Part shown: in pieces, positions 22,501 through 33,366 of the stretch
Layout of the letters: each line of letters begins with the position of its first letter
How positions within the stretch are numbered: the first letter of the stretch is position 1
Origin: Diphasiastrum complanatum
Taxonomy: Eukaryota > Streptophyta > Lycopodiopsida > Lycopodiales > Lycopodiaceae
Direction of reading: 5' to 3'
DNA: 64,000 bases
Assembly: GCA_029204225.1 (NCBI GenBank)
Contig: CM055093.1
Span: forward strand, 21,929,436 to 21,993,435
Made by a program: the position numbers and the translations under genes
Notes under the pieces: model-generated
What the model was told of the DNA's origin: nothing
The model's database searches: none
What the model saw: only the letters and a program-made list of their open reading frames with translations

Positions 22501-24134
22501 ACTTGATTCTATATAGGGTTTTTGAGCTACTGTATTAAGATTGCAGGAACAACTAATTAACAGCCAACTACATAAACAGGTTAGTTCAGCTTTACTATTT
22601 GCCAATGGGATAAAACCATAGCTCAAGCGACAATGAGCCTTTTATATAGAAATTTTTTTTTCGTTTTTCACTAAAAGACCCAACCCTAAGTGACCATGTA
22701 GCGCATTTCAAAATTTAGGAAAAGACGACCTTTCCATCACTGCCCTCTTCTCTGTCTCAGATTGCCATATGCATGATTTTGTTTTGATCAAATTATTGTA
22801 TATTTGTGTATGCAAGATCAGGAACGCATGTAACCTGCCAAATTAAAGGATAAACTACCCTCTTTAAGGCCTTTCTTATACTCTACCTCAAAAGTGAGTT
22901 GATTTACTTATCTTTGAGATTGTAATCAAGTGATAATTTCCCAGCTAGGAAGCTCCTAAGAAGCACCATATATAGACACAATTTCTCATTATTTGAAAGG
23001 CAATGCAAAATTAAGACTCTCCAGAAATCAGGCATCGTATCTCTTCCCCAGGTACTTGTCCCAGCTTCATGTCATGGTGTGTGTAGTCTACATAGGCAGT
23101 GATTACCATTGTTGCAAAATATATGAGTTCATGGTTGCATGGCTATGTGTACTCCAGGTTAAAAGCGTAAAAATATACCGTGAAAAAGGTTTAATACAGC
23201 ACAGCTGATTAACAAGTTAAACATGGGTAAGAGTGCCCCAGGGGGATCAATTCCCTGACCTGGTGGGGGATCACGTCTCACTATACCAGAATGCCATCGT
23301 ACATCTTGTAAGCTAAGCATGTTCAGATTTTGATTCATCTTTTACCCCATGTTTCTATTGAATTTAAAAAAACATAAAATCTGTAAATTTTGCGGCATCC
23401 AGGTACAGCAAACTTTTGGCAAGTTCAAATATTTGTAACGGAGTAATCTGGAAACATTGACGATCACAATTCCATTCCTTCTAAGAAAAGTATTGAATCA
23501 TAAGTGGCATATCTTTCTTCTATATGAGGTCAGGAGTTCGATTTCAATCACTCACACAAATTACGACATAAAACGGCAAGAATACTATACAAACCTATAC
23601 AGCACAAAAATACAATAATGATACAGAAATGAGAAATTGTAAGAATCAAGCATAGAAAACTGAAGCTCATCATAAAAAGAGACGAGGAACAAACATTACT
23701 TCGTTTCATCGTCACCCACACAGTCCCTGAGTTGCGAGTACGCTCGAACAGCTCTGTCAGCTTGTTCAGAAAAGGATCCGGATCCAACAGCACCTGGATC
23801 AACAACCACCACCTCCAAAGGTGAAAGAAAGCCACACAAAACCCTAGATCATTGTCTTGAAACCCTAGATCAATGTCTTACATCCCTTGATTAGTCTTAA
23901 AACCCTAAATAAAGTCTTGAAACCCTAGATCAATGTCTTACATCCCTTAATTAGTCTTAAAACCCTGGATCAAAGTCTTGAAACCCTAGACAATGTCTTA
24001 GAACTCTAGATCAATGTGCTGAGCAAAACAAGGCACTGACCTATTTTCATGGCAGAAAATCAGTGTCAGCAGCAAAAAATTTAAACTAAAAACAAATGAG
24101 AAGATATGAAATGTGGGAGATGGAATGCAACCAT
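15510..24134 (-). CDS. SRP14: Signal recognition particle 14 kDa protein (SRP14), four exons
   Basis: SRP14 pairs with SRP9 on the Alu domain of SRP RNA and slows translation during targeting to the ER. Minus-strand exons are: an ATG at 24134-24132 ending exon 1 (inferred), 23793-23700, 16055-15928, and 15644-15510 (TGA). The phases join exactly to about 119 residues, the usual plant length. Landmarks are VLLDPDPFLNKLTELFE, GTVWVTMKR, EYRCLVRATDGKKK, KDHQRFQMAYSTVLKAHMDA and a Lys-rich tail. Introns are about 338, 7,644 and 283 bases. The second intron holds copia A1 in the opposite orientation. No ATG precedes VLL in its own exon. Splicing ATG|GTTGCA to CAG|GTGCTG restores MVLL, the family start, but that donor is weak. 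If the splice is wrong, the gene may be starting elsewhere or be inactive. The coding exons are otherwise undamaged. Confidence 0.9.
15680..15940. repeat. Tandem duplication filling SRP14 intron 2 and covering the exon 3 splice donor
   Basis: Units of about 90-94 bases share CTAGCAGCTT(G/A)C(C/A)AAAGCACT and GAAGTATCACTGAAGTTCT. The unit that is part of the gene contains the working donor TTTG|GTAAGC. The copies read TTTG|GCAAGC and TTTTGCAAGC in gene orientation. Confidence 0.75.
16465..16521. repeat. (GA)n microsatellite in SRP14 intron 2 of the coding order
   Basis: Almost perfect GA dinucleotide run of about 57 bases. The Leu-Ser frames over it on the minus strand are artefacts. Confidence 0.95.
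17240..17280 (+). other. Possible retroelement primer-binding-site remnant
   Basis: The sequence has TTGGTATCAC followed directly by TTGGTATCAGATCA, close to the copia primer site TGGTATCAGAGC. No LTR pair or coding sequence confirms an element here. Confidence 0.3.
18711..18770 (+). repeat. 30-bp tandem duplication within RT of A1
   Basis: Two copies of a 30-base unit (18711-18740, 18741-18770), differing at one base, duplicate ten residues (NVVDCKxIFR) of the RT N-terminus without shifting frame. Confidence 0.95.
19187..19407. mobile_element. ~220-bp insertion rich in TTCGAACC palindromes inside RT of A1
   Basis: Interrupts RT between SNVCFKPIK and VVNHPFSIITLYVDD, which are continuous in related elements. 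It holds about ten TTCGAA cores, many as CCGGTTCGAACCGG-like palindromes on both sides of a T-rich centre, so it could fold on itself. The ends resemble TT(A/G)CA...TG(C)AA. It is probably a small non-autonomous DNA transposon. No clear target duplication was identified. Confidence 0.55.
20442..21401 (+). repeat. 3' LTR of copia A1
   Basis: Begins TGTTGAATTATTC after the polypurine tract and contains a TATA box (GTATAAATAG near 20797). It shares the R/U5 segment TTTCATCCGCTATTG...TTGTGCTC with the A2 LTRs. The end near 21401 (GTAACA) is estimated. Confidence 0.7.
21425..21505 (-). mobile_element. tRNA-derived SINE-like fragment
   Basis: On the minus strand, GGCTCAGTGGGTAGAGC at 21494-21478 matches a tRNA D-arm/A-box. 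A degenerate B-box-like GCATTCGACTT follows about 50 bases on. The remainder does not fold as a proper tRNA, so a decayed SINE is more likely than a tRNA gene. Confidence 0.35.
21506..23699. other. Rest of SRP14 long intron, no recognisable gene
   Basis: An open frame of 171 codons lies at 21635-22150 (+). It uses a non-ATG start and resembles no family I know. The rest is AT-rich with short frames and a CACACA run near 22431. Confidence 0.5.
23838..24015. repeat. Telo-box-like tandem repeat, ~68-bp period, in SRP14 intron 1
   Basis: Six AAACCCTA/AAACCCTG words occur in about 170 bases inside imperfect ~68-bp units that also contain CAATGTCTTACATCCCTT. Telo boxes are common near the start of plant genes for the translation machinery, which suits SRP14. 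The tandem structure may be only a local duplication. Confidence 0.7.
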
Positions 24135-24249
24135 GTTGATGCCTGCTCCTGCTGCAAGCGCGCATGGGGCGTCGACAGATGCTGGATCGCGAACAAAAAG
24201 CGCCAGAAAACTGAACCAGGAATCGACGAAGCCTGGGAAGGCTTGATTG

Positions 24250-24370
24250 TGACGATCACTGGGGGCCTAATGGCGCCATATAGTTCACGCAACACCACTT
24301 CGATATTTGCCACGTGGCATACGTGCCACTTGGACTCTTTCCAATGGTTACGTGGCAAAATCTCAACGGC
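24250..24370 (-). promoter_or_regulatory. Probable SRP14 promoter
   Basis: In gene orientation a TATA-like CTATATGG lies at 24284-24277, about 145 bases before the proposed ATG. Upstream are a G-box CACGTGGC (24317-24310 region) and further ACGTGGC/GCCACGT words, plus a CCAAT box near 24340. The local base composition is more GC-rich than the surroundings. Start-site data are needed for proof. Confidence 0.45.
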
Positions 24371-24439
24371 AGCAGGCTTAAAGATACCCTTGTCACATGG
24401 TGTGGATAGAATAGTTGGAGGCTAGGCTCCTACGAGGGG

Positions 24440-27107
24440 GGTAGAGAGTGAGGTTTTTTTCTCATGGCACACTTTTGCTATGTGGCAACTTTTCAGTGGC
24501 TAGAATTTGCAACCAGAATTTGCAACCCGAGAGCATACTGAGGGGTAAGCTCCATTCCTTCACATGCCCCAGATAATGCAACATTAGTTCGTGTAAAAAA
24601 TCAACCAAGTTTGGCTGTCGAATACACGATGAAGCGTCTTCACATATTGTTTCTAGATTGGTGTGCTGCCGAGCGAACAACTAGATTAAGATTTCAAGGA
24701 GTTTGCTTATGGGATGAAGGGGAAACCTAAGTTAGTGAGGCTTCCAAGGTGTGCAACAGAGTGAACAACTAGCATTTGTTTGCATGCCTCTTAGTTACCG
24801 AGTGTGTTAACGTACTGATAATATACTACCACATTCACCATCCTTCTTTAGATTGTGCGTGCGATGATGCAAGCTCATCCATGCAAGCTCTTCCATCTCT
24901 TTTTATAAAGGGTCTAATCGTGCTTTTAAAAAAAAAGCAAATGATGGTAAATGTTCAATCTGAGTAGGGACTATACCTCTTTGTTTGATCACAATAAGAT
25001 ATTGACTACATGCTCTTTGTTTCTACACAGCCACATGGTTGGTGTTTGAAATGCTAGGCTTGTAGAGGTACTTCAAGACACATGTATCCTTGAGTAAGTG
25101 TCACAAGCTAAAGTTGAGATATTCTCTAATACTGATGAATTGAGTTTGAATATGGAGATTCAAAGGCCAGATTATGAACTAAATAACATGGGAGCCATAT
25201 GTGTTTTTGAGAGGCGACGTTTAATTGTGATAGAATGACATCCAAAGTGTTACAATTAGATGCTTCCAAAGTGAAAAAAATAGCACATGTATGCTTAAAT
25301 CATCCTAGGAACTAGTAGTAGAGCAAGTTTATTTCAAATGTCTCCTAAAATTGAAGGTCATTCCATAAATGGGATGACAATGTCTGTGGAGCCATCTATG
25401 TTTTTGAGAGGAGAGGTTTAATCGAAGTGGATGGACATTATAGAGCACATGATTAGAGTCTCCCACTGTGTTTGAAAAAAAGCACGAGTACCTAGATTAT
25501 CCACTTTATGCAATTTGCAAGGGTTGTGTTGAAGTTGGGAGTCAATGAGAAATTCAACATGCAATGATAGAGCAACCATTCTACAGAACTTTGCAAAGTA
25601 AAAATATGCAAGTAATAAAATAACAATATAAGCCTTTGAGTGAGGTGGCTCATAATCATCGAGATAAAGAAAGATTATACTCTCAAGAATAGTAACGAAA
25701 AGAGGAAACAAAGGCAAAAAAGATAAATTGAAGGTATAATTAGAATGGTAAAAAATGAAAAGTTAACATGATAAATTAGTTAAGTTTATGATAGGATCTA
25801 GTGTAGTATATAGATCACATCAAACATTCACCATAGCTACACCTCTCAAGCTCTCAAAGATGGCACAACAGAAGTTAATAGATTAAAAGAAAGCACTGTA
25901 CACATAGGCTGCACGGGCCAAACAAGTGTCACTTAACTAGCCTACAGTTACAGTTAGGCCCAATATGGCCACATGTACTAACATGAAACCCAAGACATGC
26001 CCTTGAGTATAATATCACGAAACCAAAAGAAATTTGCAAGCTAATTTTTCTACGTGTGGCTACTAGGCTAATCCAAGTAGCCAGCTACGAGATGAGTGCC
26101 CACTGGTAAGACGATGGCGGTTTATGTCCCAATTACTACCAAACGATACAACAAACTAGATGACTTGTAAATCTAATTTAACTGTACAATAAATACAATA
26201 TCACATTTGAAGCTTACATAAAACATAAACCAGACCGACTCTGATTTCTAATTCTCTCCCTTAAGCTCAAATGTGATAAGAGTGAGGGAAAACATAATAA
26301 TTTGTAGCAATGTTTGGAGTATCCAAAAGATGTTATGCTTGTCCTGCTACTCTGTACTTGACTCACACTCAAGCACACTAGCAAACCACCAGGTTTGACA
26401 CACAAAGTATCATGTATACACAATGCTCACATAGAGAGTCTATCACACTCTCGACCAACTAACTTGTCCCCAATAAGACTTGATCACAAGTGGACCACAT
26501 GAGCGACATGGCTCAAACTGAGGAAATCCCACTACCACCATGAGACTTACATCCTCCATCTAGCTAGGCTGACATGCTATCAGACACCTATAAGCACATA
26601 TCTGTAAAGCTGACATAAATGAGTGATTGAGGCTCAACCTGAGAAAATCTTACTGCCACCATAAGGTTGTACCTTCACCAGATAAACAGCTAGTAGACAT
26701 AACTAAAAGTCACTGAGCATATCAAATGATTACTTTGTTTTTGACATAGCAAATGCATAACGACTCTGATCTAGACTCGTGACAAGCTCATGCAAGCACA
26801 CCCACACTCATGCAAACCAACACGAATGATAAAGCATCAAATACATGACCAAGGTCTGTCCAAAAGTGGTATCATGTGGTACCAACACCTATGCCACCGA
26901 TAGATCCACTGCTTCACCACTAGTCTCTAAATCATATCCTTGATCATGGCCCGCACTTATAACCAAAATGCCCTCACATCCAAGCATGTCAAATTGATGT
27001 CACTATACATCATCCAAGATCACCCACCATAATCCAATGAGCACTCCAAGAAGCCTCATCCCTGATGTATCTCCCAAACAAAGCACTGCTCCAAGCCGCC
27101 TTGCCTT
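24440..27107. other. Intergenic sequence, no gene recognised
   Basis: Only frames shorter than about 100 codons without family features occur. It ends at the left boundary of copia element B. Confidence 0.5.
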
Positions 27108-27696
27108 TGTTGGATTTATCTCCTCTACTCTCCTAAATCCTATTTTAATCTGCCTCCATTCATGCTGCATTTTTACTCATCTTGTCACATAGTCTACATA
27201 TATACATGTAAAATAAGACAGGCGAAAAACTCGACTGTCTGCATAAATACAAGTAAATTTCCACAGACGAAAAAGGCAAAAAATGCACTGTGTTTTTACA
27301 CGTGATTTGTGACAGGCGAAAAAGACGACATTGCCTTATAAAAAAAAACAAAGGCAGCCTATAAATCAAATCCTAAGGCATTTGTCAGAGTGTCACATTT
27401 TTCGCATCCTCACCAACGTTCATTTCAGCAAAGGCTGATGTCGCGGACTTTTCAAGCTCATCCCATGCAACTGTGCTAACAAATTTGACAAAGACAACAG
27501 CCACCCACAATCTCCTATAGACAACACATCCACTTTGTACTTTCTTCATCTGCACACCTGTAAAATTGTGTATATATATTAAATACCATTTGTGTATTCT
27601 GGAGTGTGTGAAAATTATAGCATTAGAAACTTATCAGAGATAGACGAGCTATTTTAGTTTCTCACACTCTCACACCCTCTTTCAACTTTCCCAACA
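27108..27696 (+). repeat. 5' LTR of copia B
   Basis: 589 bases, TGTTGGATTTATC...TTTCCCAACA. It matches the 3' LTR apart from scattered substitutions and the ~600-base block missing here between AGATAGAC and GAGCTATTTTAG. Confidence 0.92.
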
Positions 27697-27880
27697 TGGT
27701 ATCAGAGCTATTTTCGTAGCCTGATAAGCTTCCACAATACAAGACTCTACCAGCCGATAGAGTAATTGTCTTCTTGTTCTGTAATTCAGTACCAAAATTT
27801 CATACTTAGGTCACTGATAGTTTTTCCTATCACTTAGACTAGTCTTCCACATAGATTTCCAAGGGAAAGCCAGTCCTATC

Positions 27881-29515
27881 ATGGACAAGCTTGATGAAGC
27901 CAATTACCATTTGTGAAAATTTAAGATGAAAACTGTACTAATGGCTAAAGAATTGTATGACGTTGTGACAAGTGCAGAAGGGAAACCCGAAGCAGATGAC
28001 GCAACAATCGCCAGATGGAAGCATGGAAAGGCTTTCGCGTTGATCATTCTCAACATTACGGATACCCAGATCGGCCATGTATCCGAGGCCCAGACATCGA
28101 AAGAAGTCTGGGACATCTTGAGAACACTATATGAAGTGCGAGATATAGCTTCCAAACTACATCTCAGGAAGAAATTTTACTCCCTCAAGATGGCGAATGG
28201 TGATTCCCTACAGAATCACATTAATCAATTCAAGAACCTACTAAGGCAAATGGCCACTGTCGGATCTATCATAGACGATCAAGACGTAGTGATGCAACTG
28301 CTTACAAGCTTTCCAAGTTCATACGACAACTGAGTGATGATCATCACAACACATCCAGAACTGACTCTTTCGAAAGTCATTACTATGTTGTTGTAGGAAG
28401 ACATGCGGAGGAACGAAGCCTCAAGTTCCTCAGCTGATTCTCACGTTTTATACACCAACAAGAGCACGACTAACCAGAAGAAGAAGAAAGGCTCGAAGCA
28501 ATCAAAGCCAGACCAAAAATCAGCATATCACAAAGAACAGTCGAATCCGCAGACGAAGAAGAAGCTGTTTTGTAGATACTACAAGCGAAACAACCACGAA
28601 ATTCAAGACTGTCGGATACTACAAGCAAAGAACAATAGTAAGGGGCAATCGAATCAAGTGGAAAATGCAGCTACAGAAGCTCCACAACCTATTCAAGAAG
28701 TGGATCATTCCGGAGCCACTCAACACATGACCAGCCTCATTGGCTGTTTCGAGTCCTATACACCTTACGGTACCAAGAAATATGTTCACCTTGGCGACAA
28801 TAGCACACAAGCTATTAAAGGTGAAGGTAATGTGAGATTGAGCTTTGCAAATGATCAATCTAAGCTACTTTCTAAAGTCCTGTATGTACCAAATTTATCT
28901 ACGAATCTGCTCTCTGTAAGTAGAATCACAGATCTAGGACATAGAATAGAATTCGAATGTGAGCAGTGCAAAGTAGTTGATAGGACAGACAAGATCCTAG
29001 CACTCGGAAAAAGACATGGATACTTGTATAAATTAAGTCATTGCTTTTCTGCCTCTAGTCAGGCGCTCAATACTTCTATTCATGCAAATACAAGTTTACT
29101 TTGGCATTATAGACTTGGTCACTTGAATCATGCTGCTGTACAACAAATGTCTAGACAATCTATTGTTCTTGATCTTGACTATCCTCGTGATAAAGTCGAG
29201 TTACCTATCTGTCAAGACTGTCTAATTGGCAAACAGACTAGGAAACCATTTAAATCAAGCCATCAACATATTGCTAGAGAATTGTTAGACATTGTACATT
29301 CAGACAGTTGTGGCCCGATGAAAAATTCTTCGCTGAAGGATGCAAAGTACTTTATAACTTTTATTGATGAATTTTTCAGAAGAACTATAGTGTACTTTAT
29401 GAAGAAGAAATCAGAAGCCTTCAACTGCTTCAGAATCTTCAAGAAGCATGCAGAAAAGGAGACTAGAAGGACGATCAAGGCCCTAAGGTCAGCATTATCA
29501 TCACCTTATATGTAG
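27881..29515 (+). pseudogene. copia B gag-protease-integrase polyprotein (three stops, truncated)
   Basis: One frame from ATG 27881 is interrupted by TGA 27914, TGA 28331 and TAG 28394. The contexts suggest Trp, Trp and Gln codons changed by transitions. UBN2-type gag covers 27881-28390. The zinc knuckle near 28570 has its second Cys changed to Tyr (CRYYK). The protease motif reads DHSGATQHM, one residue extra inside the DSGA signature. The pre-integrase region has LLWHYRLGHLN and CQDCLIGKQT, and the integrase start has HSDSCGP and FITFIDE. The frame ends at ALRS, just before the second catalytic Asp, where a deletion joins it to RT. Confidence 0.88.
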
Positions 29516-30450
29516 ATGATATATTACTGTTCGGCAACAATACCAATTTGGTCAAGGATTCTAAGCAGATGGTGTTTTCAGAGTTCGACATCACTGATTT
29601 GGGTGAAACTCACTTCTGTCTAGGCATTCAGATCCATAGAGACATGACCGATCTACATCACTCAACAAAGGTATCTTCACAATGTTCTTAACAGATACAA
29701 TCTAATGAATTGTAAGTTAGCTCACTCACCGATGGATCCAGGCCTGCATTTGTCAAAGGACCAATGTCCTCAGACCAAGTAGGAAGAGGAGCAGATGAAA
29801 GAGTATCCTTATCGATCGATACTTGGATCTCTCATGTACGCAATGGTTTGTACAAGACCAGATATCTCTTTTGCAGTAAGCTCACTCAGCCCATATATGG
29901 CCAATCCTGACATTACCCATTGGAAGGCTCTCATAAGAGTCATGAGGTATATTCAAGCTACCATGGACCAGTGTATCTGCTATGGAGATGTCAGCAACGA
30001 CAATCTTCATCAGCTCAGTGGATTTTCTGATGCAAGCTAAGGAGGAGATGTAGACAATCGTAAGTCCACATTTGGATTTACATTCTTCTTCAACGACGGT
30101 CCTATCTCATGGAACAGTCGTACGCAAACCTCTATCGCACTTTCTTCTATAGAAGCGGAATACATTGCTACTTCTCAATCTATTAAGAAAGCGTTTTATT
30201 GTCATACAATAATTTGTATTAGTACAACCCCACAATTTTATTCTATGATAATCAGAGTACTATTGCCTTATCGGCCAACCCTAGATTTCACTCTAGGAGT
30301 AAGCACATTGAAATCAAATATCACTACATCAGGGACTACGTTCTCAACAAGGAGGTGAGCTTAACGTACTGCAGAATGCAGGACATGGTTGCAGATATAT
30401 TCACGAAGGCATTAAGTGTTAATGCACACAACAAATTTTGTGCATTGCTT
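29490..30450 (+). pseudogene. copia B RT C-terminus and RNase H remnant
   Basis: Immediately after the integrase break, the frame gives ITLYVDDILLFGNN and FDITDLGETHFCLGI, then MYAMVCTRPDISFAVSSLS (29834 onward), SWNSRTQTSIALSS and the SRSKHIEIK region. Stops and frameshifts are present, including a TAA after FSDAS at 30038. Confidence 0.85.
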
Positions 30451-30493
30451 AGTTTGAAGATCAAGGCATTCACAGATCTAGATTAAGGGGGGG

Positions 30494-31684
30494 TGTTGGA
30501 TTTATCTCTTCTATTCTCCTAAATCCTATTTTAATCTGCCTCCATTCATGCTGTATTTTTACTCATGTTGTCGCACAGTCTACATATTTACATGTAAAAT
30601 AAGACAAGCAAAAAACTCGACTGTCTACATAAATACAAGTAAATTTTCACAGGCGAAAAAGTTGAAAAATGCGACACTGTGTTTTTACATGTGATTTGTG
30701 ACAGGCAAAAAAGACGACACTACCTTACAAAAAAAAACAAAGGCACCATGTAAATTAAATCCTAAGGCATTTGTCAGAGTGTCACATTTTTTCGCATCCT
30801 CATCAACGTTCATTTCAGCAAAGGCTGACGTCGCGGCCTTTTCACACTCATCCCATGCAACTGTGCTAACAGATTTGACAACGACAACAGCCACCCATGA
30901 TCTCCTACAGACAACACATCCATTTTTTACTTTCTTCATTTGCACACTTGTAAAATTGTGTATATATATTGAATACCATTTGCGTATTCTGGAGTGTGTG
31001 AAAATAATAGCATCGAAAACTTATCAGAGATAGACGATGCCTTGCGCATTGACTCTTTTGTATTGTCAATAACAGGTTCATTCCTTTTACAGATTGAATT
31101 AGCTTTGTAGAATACGCGATTTCGTCCGCTATTGTCTTGTGCTCCACAACATTATTGACACGTATATTTTGCTATACTTAATATGATAACAGCTCTGTTT
31201 TGTTCTGCATTCAGATTTGTGTCAATTTTGCTATGCTTTTCTGCATTTTGTCTGACTCTCTTATTGCTCAATCCGGTAATCTGTTCTTAGCGAATTATTA
31301 TTAGTCTAGCTATTGACGACTAATATTTAGTCTTGCCTTTCACGACTAATTATCAGTCGAGCTCAGTCTAGCTCTTCGCAGATCATTCACGACTAATAAT
31401 TTGTGTAGATGTTCGCGACATATTATTCTTCTGATATTTTGTTGCTTAATGTTTGGCTACGCAATCAAATCGACCGTGATTTCTATCACTAACGTTCTAT
31501 TCGTTTCTAATAGGCGTAGTCATGCTTAGGGAAAGAGTAATATAGGTCAGTATGCTGTGCACGAACACTTTCCGTTCGAGTTCGTTTCTCGTTCGAGTTT
31601 TGAGTTCGCTTCTTTTCGTGTTCATTTCTTTTCGAGCTATTTTAGTTTCTCACACTCTCACACCCTCTTTCAACTTTCCCAACA
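30494..31684 (+). repeat. 3' LTR of copia B (1.19 kb, with extra block)
   Basis: Matches the 5' LTR at 30494-31036 and 31635-31684. The extra block 31037-31634 resembles the R-U5 part of family A LTRs and recurs at 36142-36732. Confidence 0.9.
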
Positions 31685-31831
31685 ACCTTGACATCCTATC
31701 TAGAAATCCTGAAAGTTGATCCCCATCCATTCCCCATGCTCGAAGCACAAGACTCTACCAAGGACTCAATGAATGAATGTACACAAACCTCACCATAGGC
31801 TATATCTAGATAGCTCGCCCATATCCTTGAA

Positions 31832-32641
31832 ATATTGATGATTGTTTTCCATTCTATTTCTACAGAGTTTGCAAAATTACTCGAAAATCGCTCACAGGTG
31901 GCTCCGACATATCGTACATCATCCGACATATTGACGTCCCCGACGAAAGTGGAATACTTCGGCCATGTCGAATGAAAGACAATTATTGTTCCACTTGAAT
32001 TGAAGCTATAGACTTGCCCTAACCGTCTAGCAAGTAAATTTCTGGGAAGTCCTAACTGGATGGATGCCAGTTCATTATGGCCAACTGGATATCGCAATCT
32101 GAGATCTAATTAGCTGTCCTACTGGACGTGCATTATTTGCTTAGTATAAATAATTGATCATCAAACACTTCTTTAGCTTTTCATTTTTCATACAGAGTTT
32201 ATTAGAGTATTGCTATTGTGCTTATCGCTTATCAGCGGAAGTACTTCAGACAGAGTTTTCAGTTACTCAAAGATAGAAGAGTACATAGTTTCTATCTACA
32301 ATTGTCTTGTGCTCATCATCATCTGATTTTGTACATGTTACATGTTGAAGCAATCTACTCTTTTATTGTGTTCAATATTATGTCAGAACGTATGCATCTC
32401 TGTGATTGTTTGTAGCTAGTAATCTCTTATCGTCTTGTCTGATAATTCAATACTTCATTATCACTGTAGTGCTGATGATTTCAAAGTTGGTCACTATAAG
32501 ATTGAACGTGACTTCTGTCATTGTATTTTGTTCAATATTGATAGTCATAGTTATGCATTAGGAAAGAAGTCTTTATTCCGCTGCGCTCAATAAGTCGCCA
32601 CAGTCTTCAACTTGTCGTTATTGCATTCCCTCTTTCCAACA
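31832..32641 (+). repeat. 5' LTR of copia A2
   Basis: Aligns with the 3' LTR from CTATTTCTACA onward and ends TTTCCAACA next to the primer site. A TATA box (GTATAAATAA) lies near 32141. The first ~75 bases of the LTR are lost or changed. Confidence 0.8.
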
Positions 32642-32697
32642 TGGTATTAGAGCTCTAATACATAGTATCAGAGCATACCTATATGATATTAGAGCAT
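32642..32697 (+). repeat. Triplicated primer-binding-site-like motif
   Basis: Three related words, TGGTATTAGAGC (32642), TAGTATCAGAGC (32663) and TGATATTAGAGC (32684), follow the LTR at about 21-base spacing. The first is in the normal primer-site position. Confidence 0.8.
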
Positions 32698-33361
32698 AGG
32701 ACAAGTAAAGTCCTTGCACTAGACAAGAGGCATGGATACTTATATAGATTGGCACATTGTTATTCAGATACTAGTCAAGCCTTGAAAACCTCTATCTTGT
32801 CAATAAAGAATTATTTCGGCATCATCTTTTAGGATACTTAAATCATACATCTGTTTCATACATGTCTAAGCAATCCCTAGCACTTGATCTCGACTATCCA
32901 TCCGACAAAGTCGACCCCCTTGTCTATCATAGCTACATCCTTGAAAAGCAGACTAGGATTTCCTTTAGATCAAGTCATAGGCATGCAACAAAAGATTTGT
33001 TAGACGATGTTCATTTAGATATATGTGGTCCAATGCAAACTTCGTCGTTGCTTGATGCAAATTATTTTACTACTTTCATTGATGAATATTCGAGAAGAGC
33101 AGCTGTTTATTTTATTAAGCAGAAATTAGCGGCTTTCAAAATATTTCGACAATTCAAAGAGCGTGCAAAAAATCAAATTGGTAAAAGAATCAAAGCACTG
33201 AGGTCCGACAACGGGGGAGAATACATCTCTACCAAATTCAAGGAGTATTAACTTAGCAACGACATTGAGAAACAATACATTACCTCCAATTCGCCTCAGT
33301 CAAATGGTCTTGCTGAGAGAAAGAATAGAACTTAGTCAAATCGGCAAAGTGCATGCTAGCA
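32698..33361 (+). pseudogene. copia A2 pre-integrase and integrase core, part 1
   Basis: GAG-pre-integrase (KRHGYLYRLAHCY, LGYLNH) is followed by the integrase start. The zinc-finger Cys pair is degraded (YHSYILEKQT). HLDICGPMQ keeps the first catalytic Asp region, FTTFIDEYSRR follows, and ALRSDNGGEYIS keeps the second Asp. The element N insertion at 33362 cuts the region just after ERKNRT-AKCMLAH. Confidence 0.85.
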
Positions 33362-33366
33362 CATGT

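Larger units (their letters stand above)
27108..31684 (+). mobile_element. Ty1/copia retrotransposon B, internally deleted, with both LTRs
   Basis: The 5' LTR is 27108-27696, the primer-binding site TGGTATCAGAGC is at 27697-27708, the polypurine tract AAGGGGGGG ends at 30493, and the 3' LTR is 30494-31684. The flanking five bases are GCCTT on the left and ACCTT on the right, a nearly perfect target-site duplication. Gag, protease and integrase start are followed by a deletion that removes the rest of integrase and most of RT. The 3' LTR is about 600 bases longer than the 5' LTR owing to one block at 31037-31634. It cannot move on its own. Confidence 0.9.

Noticed and set aside
24096-24425. 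109-codon plus-strand frame in GC-richer sequence
   Set aside because: Overlaps the SRP14 promoter and first exon on the other strand and resembles no known protein.
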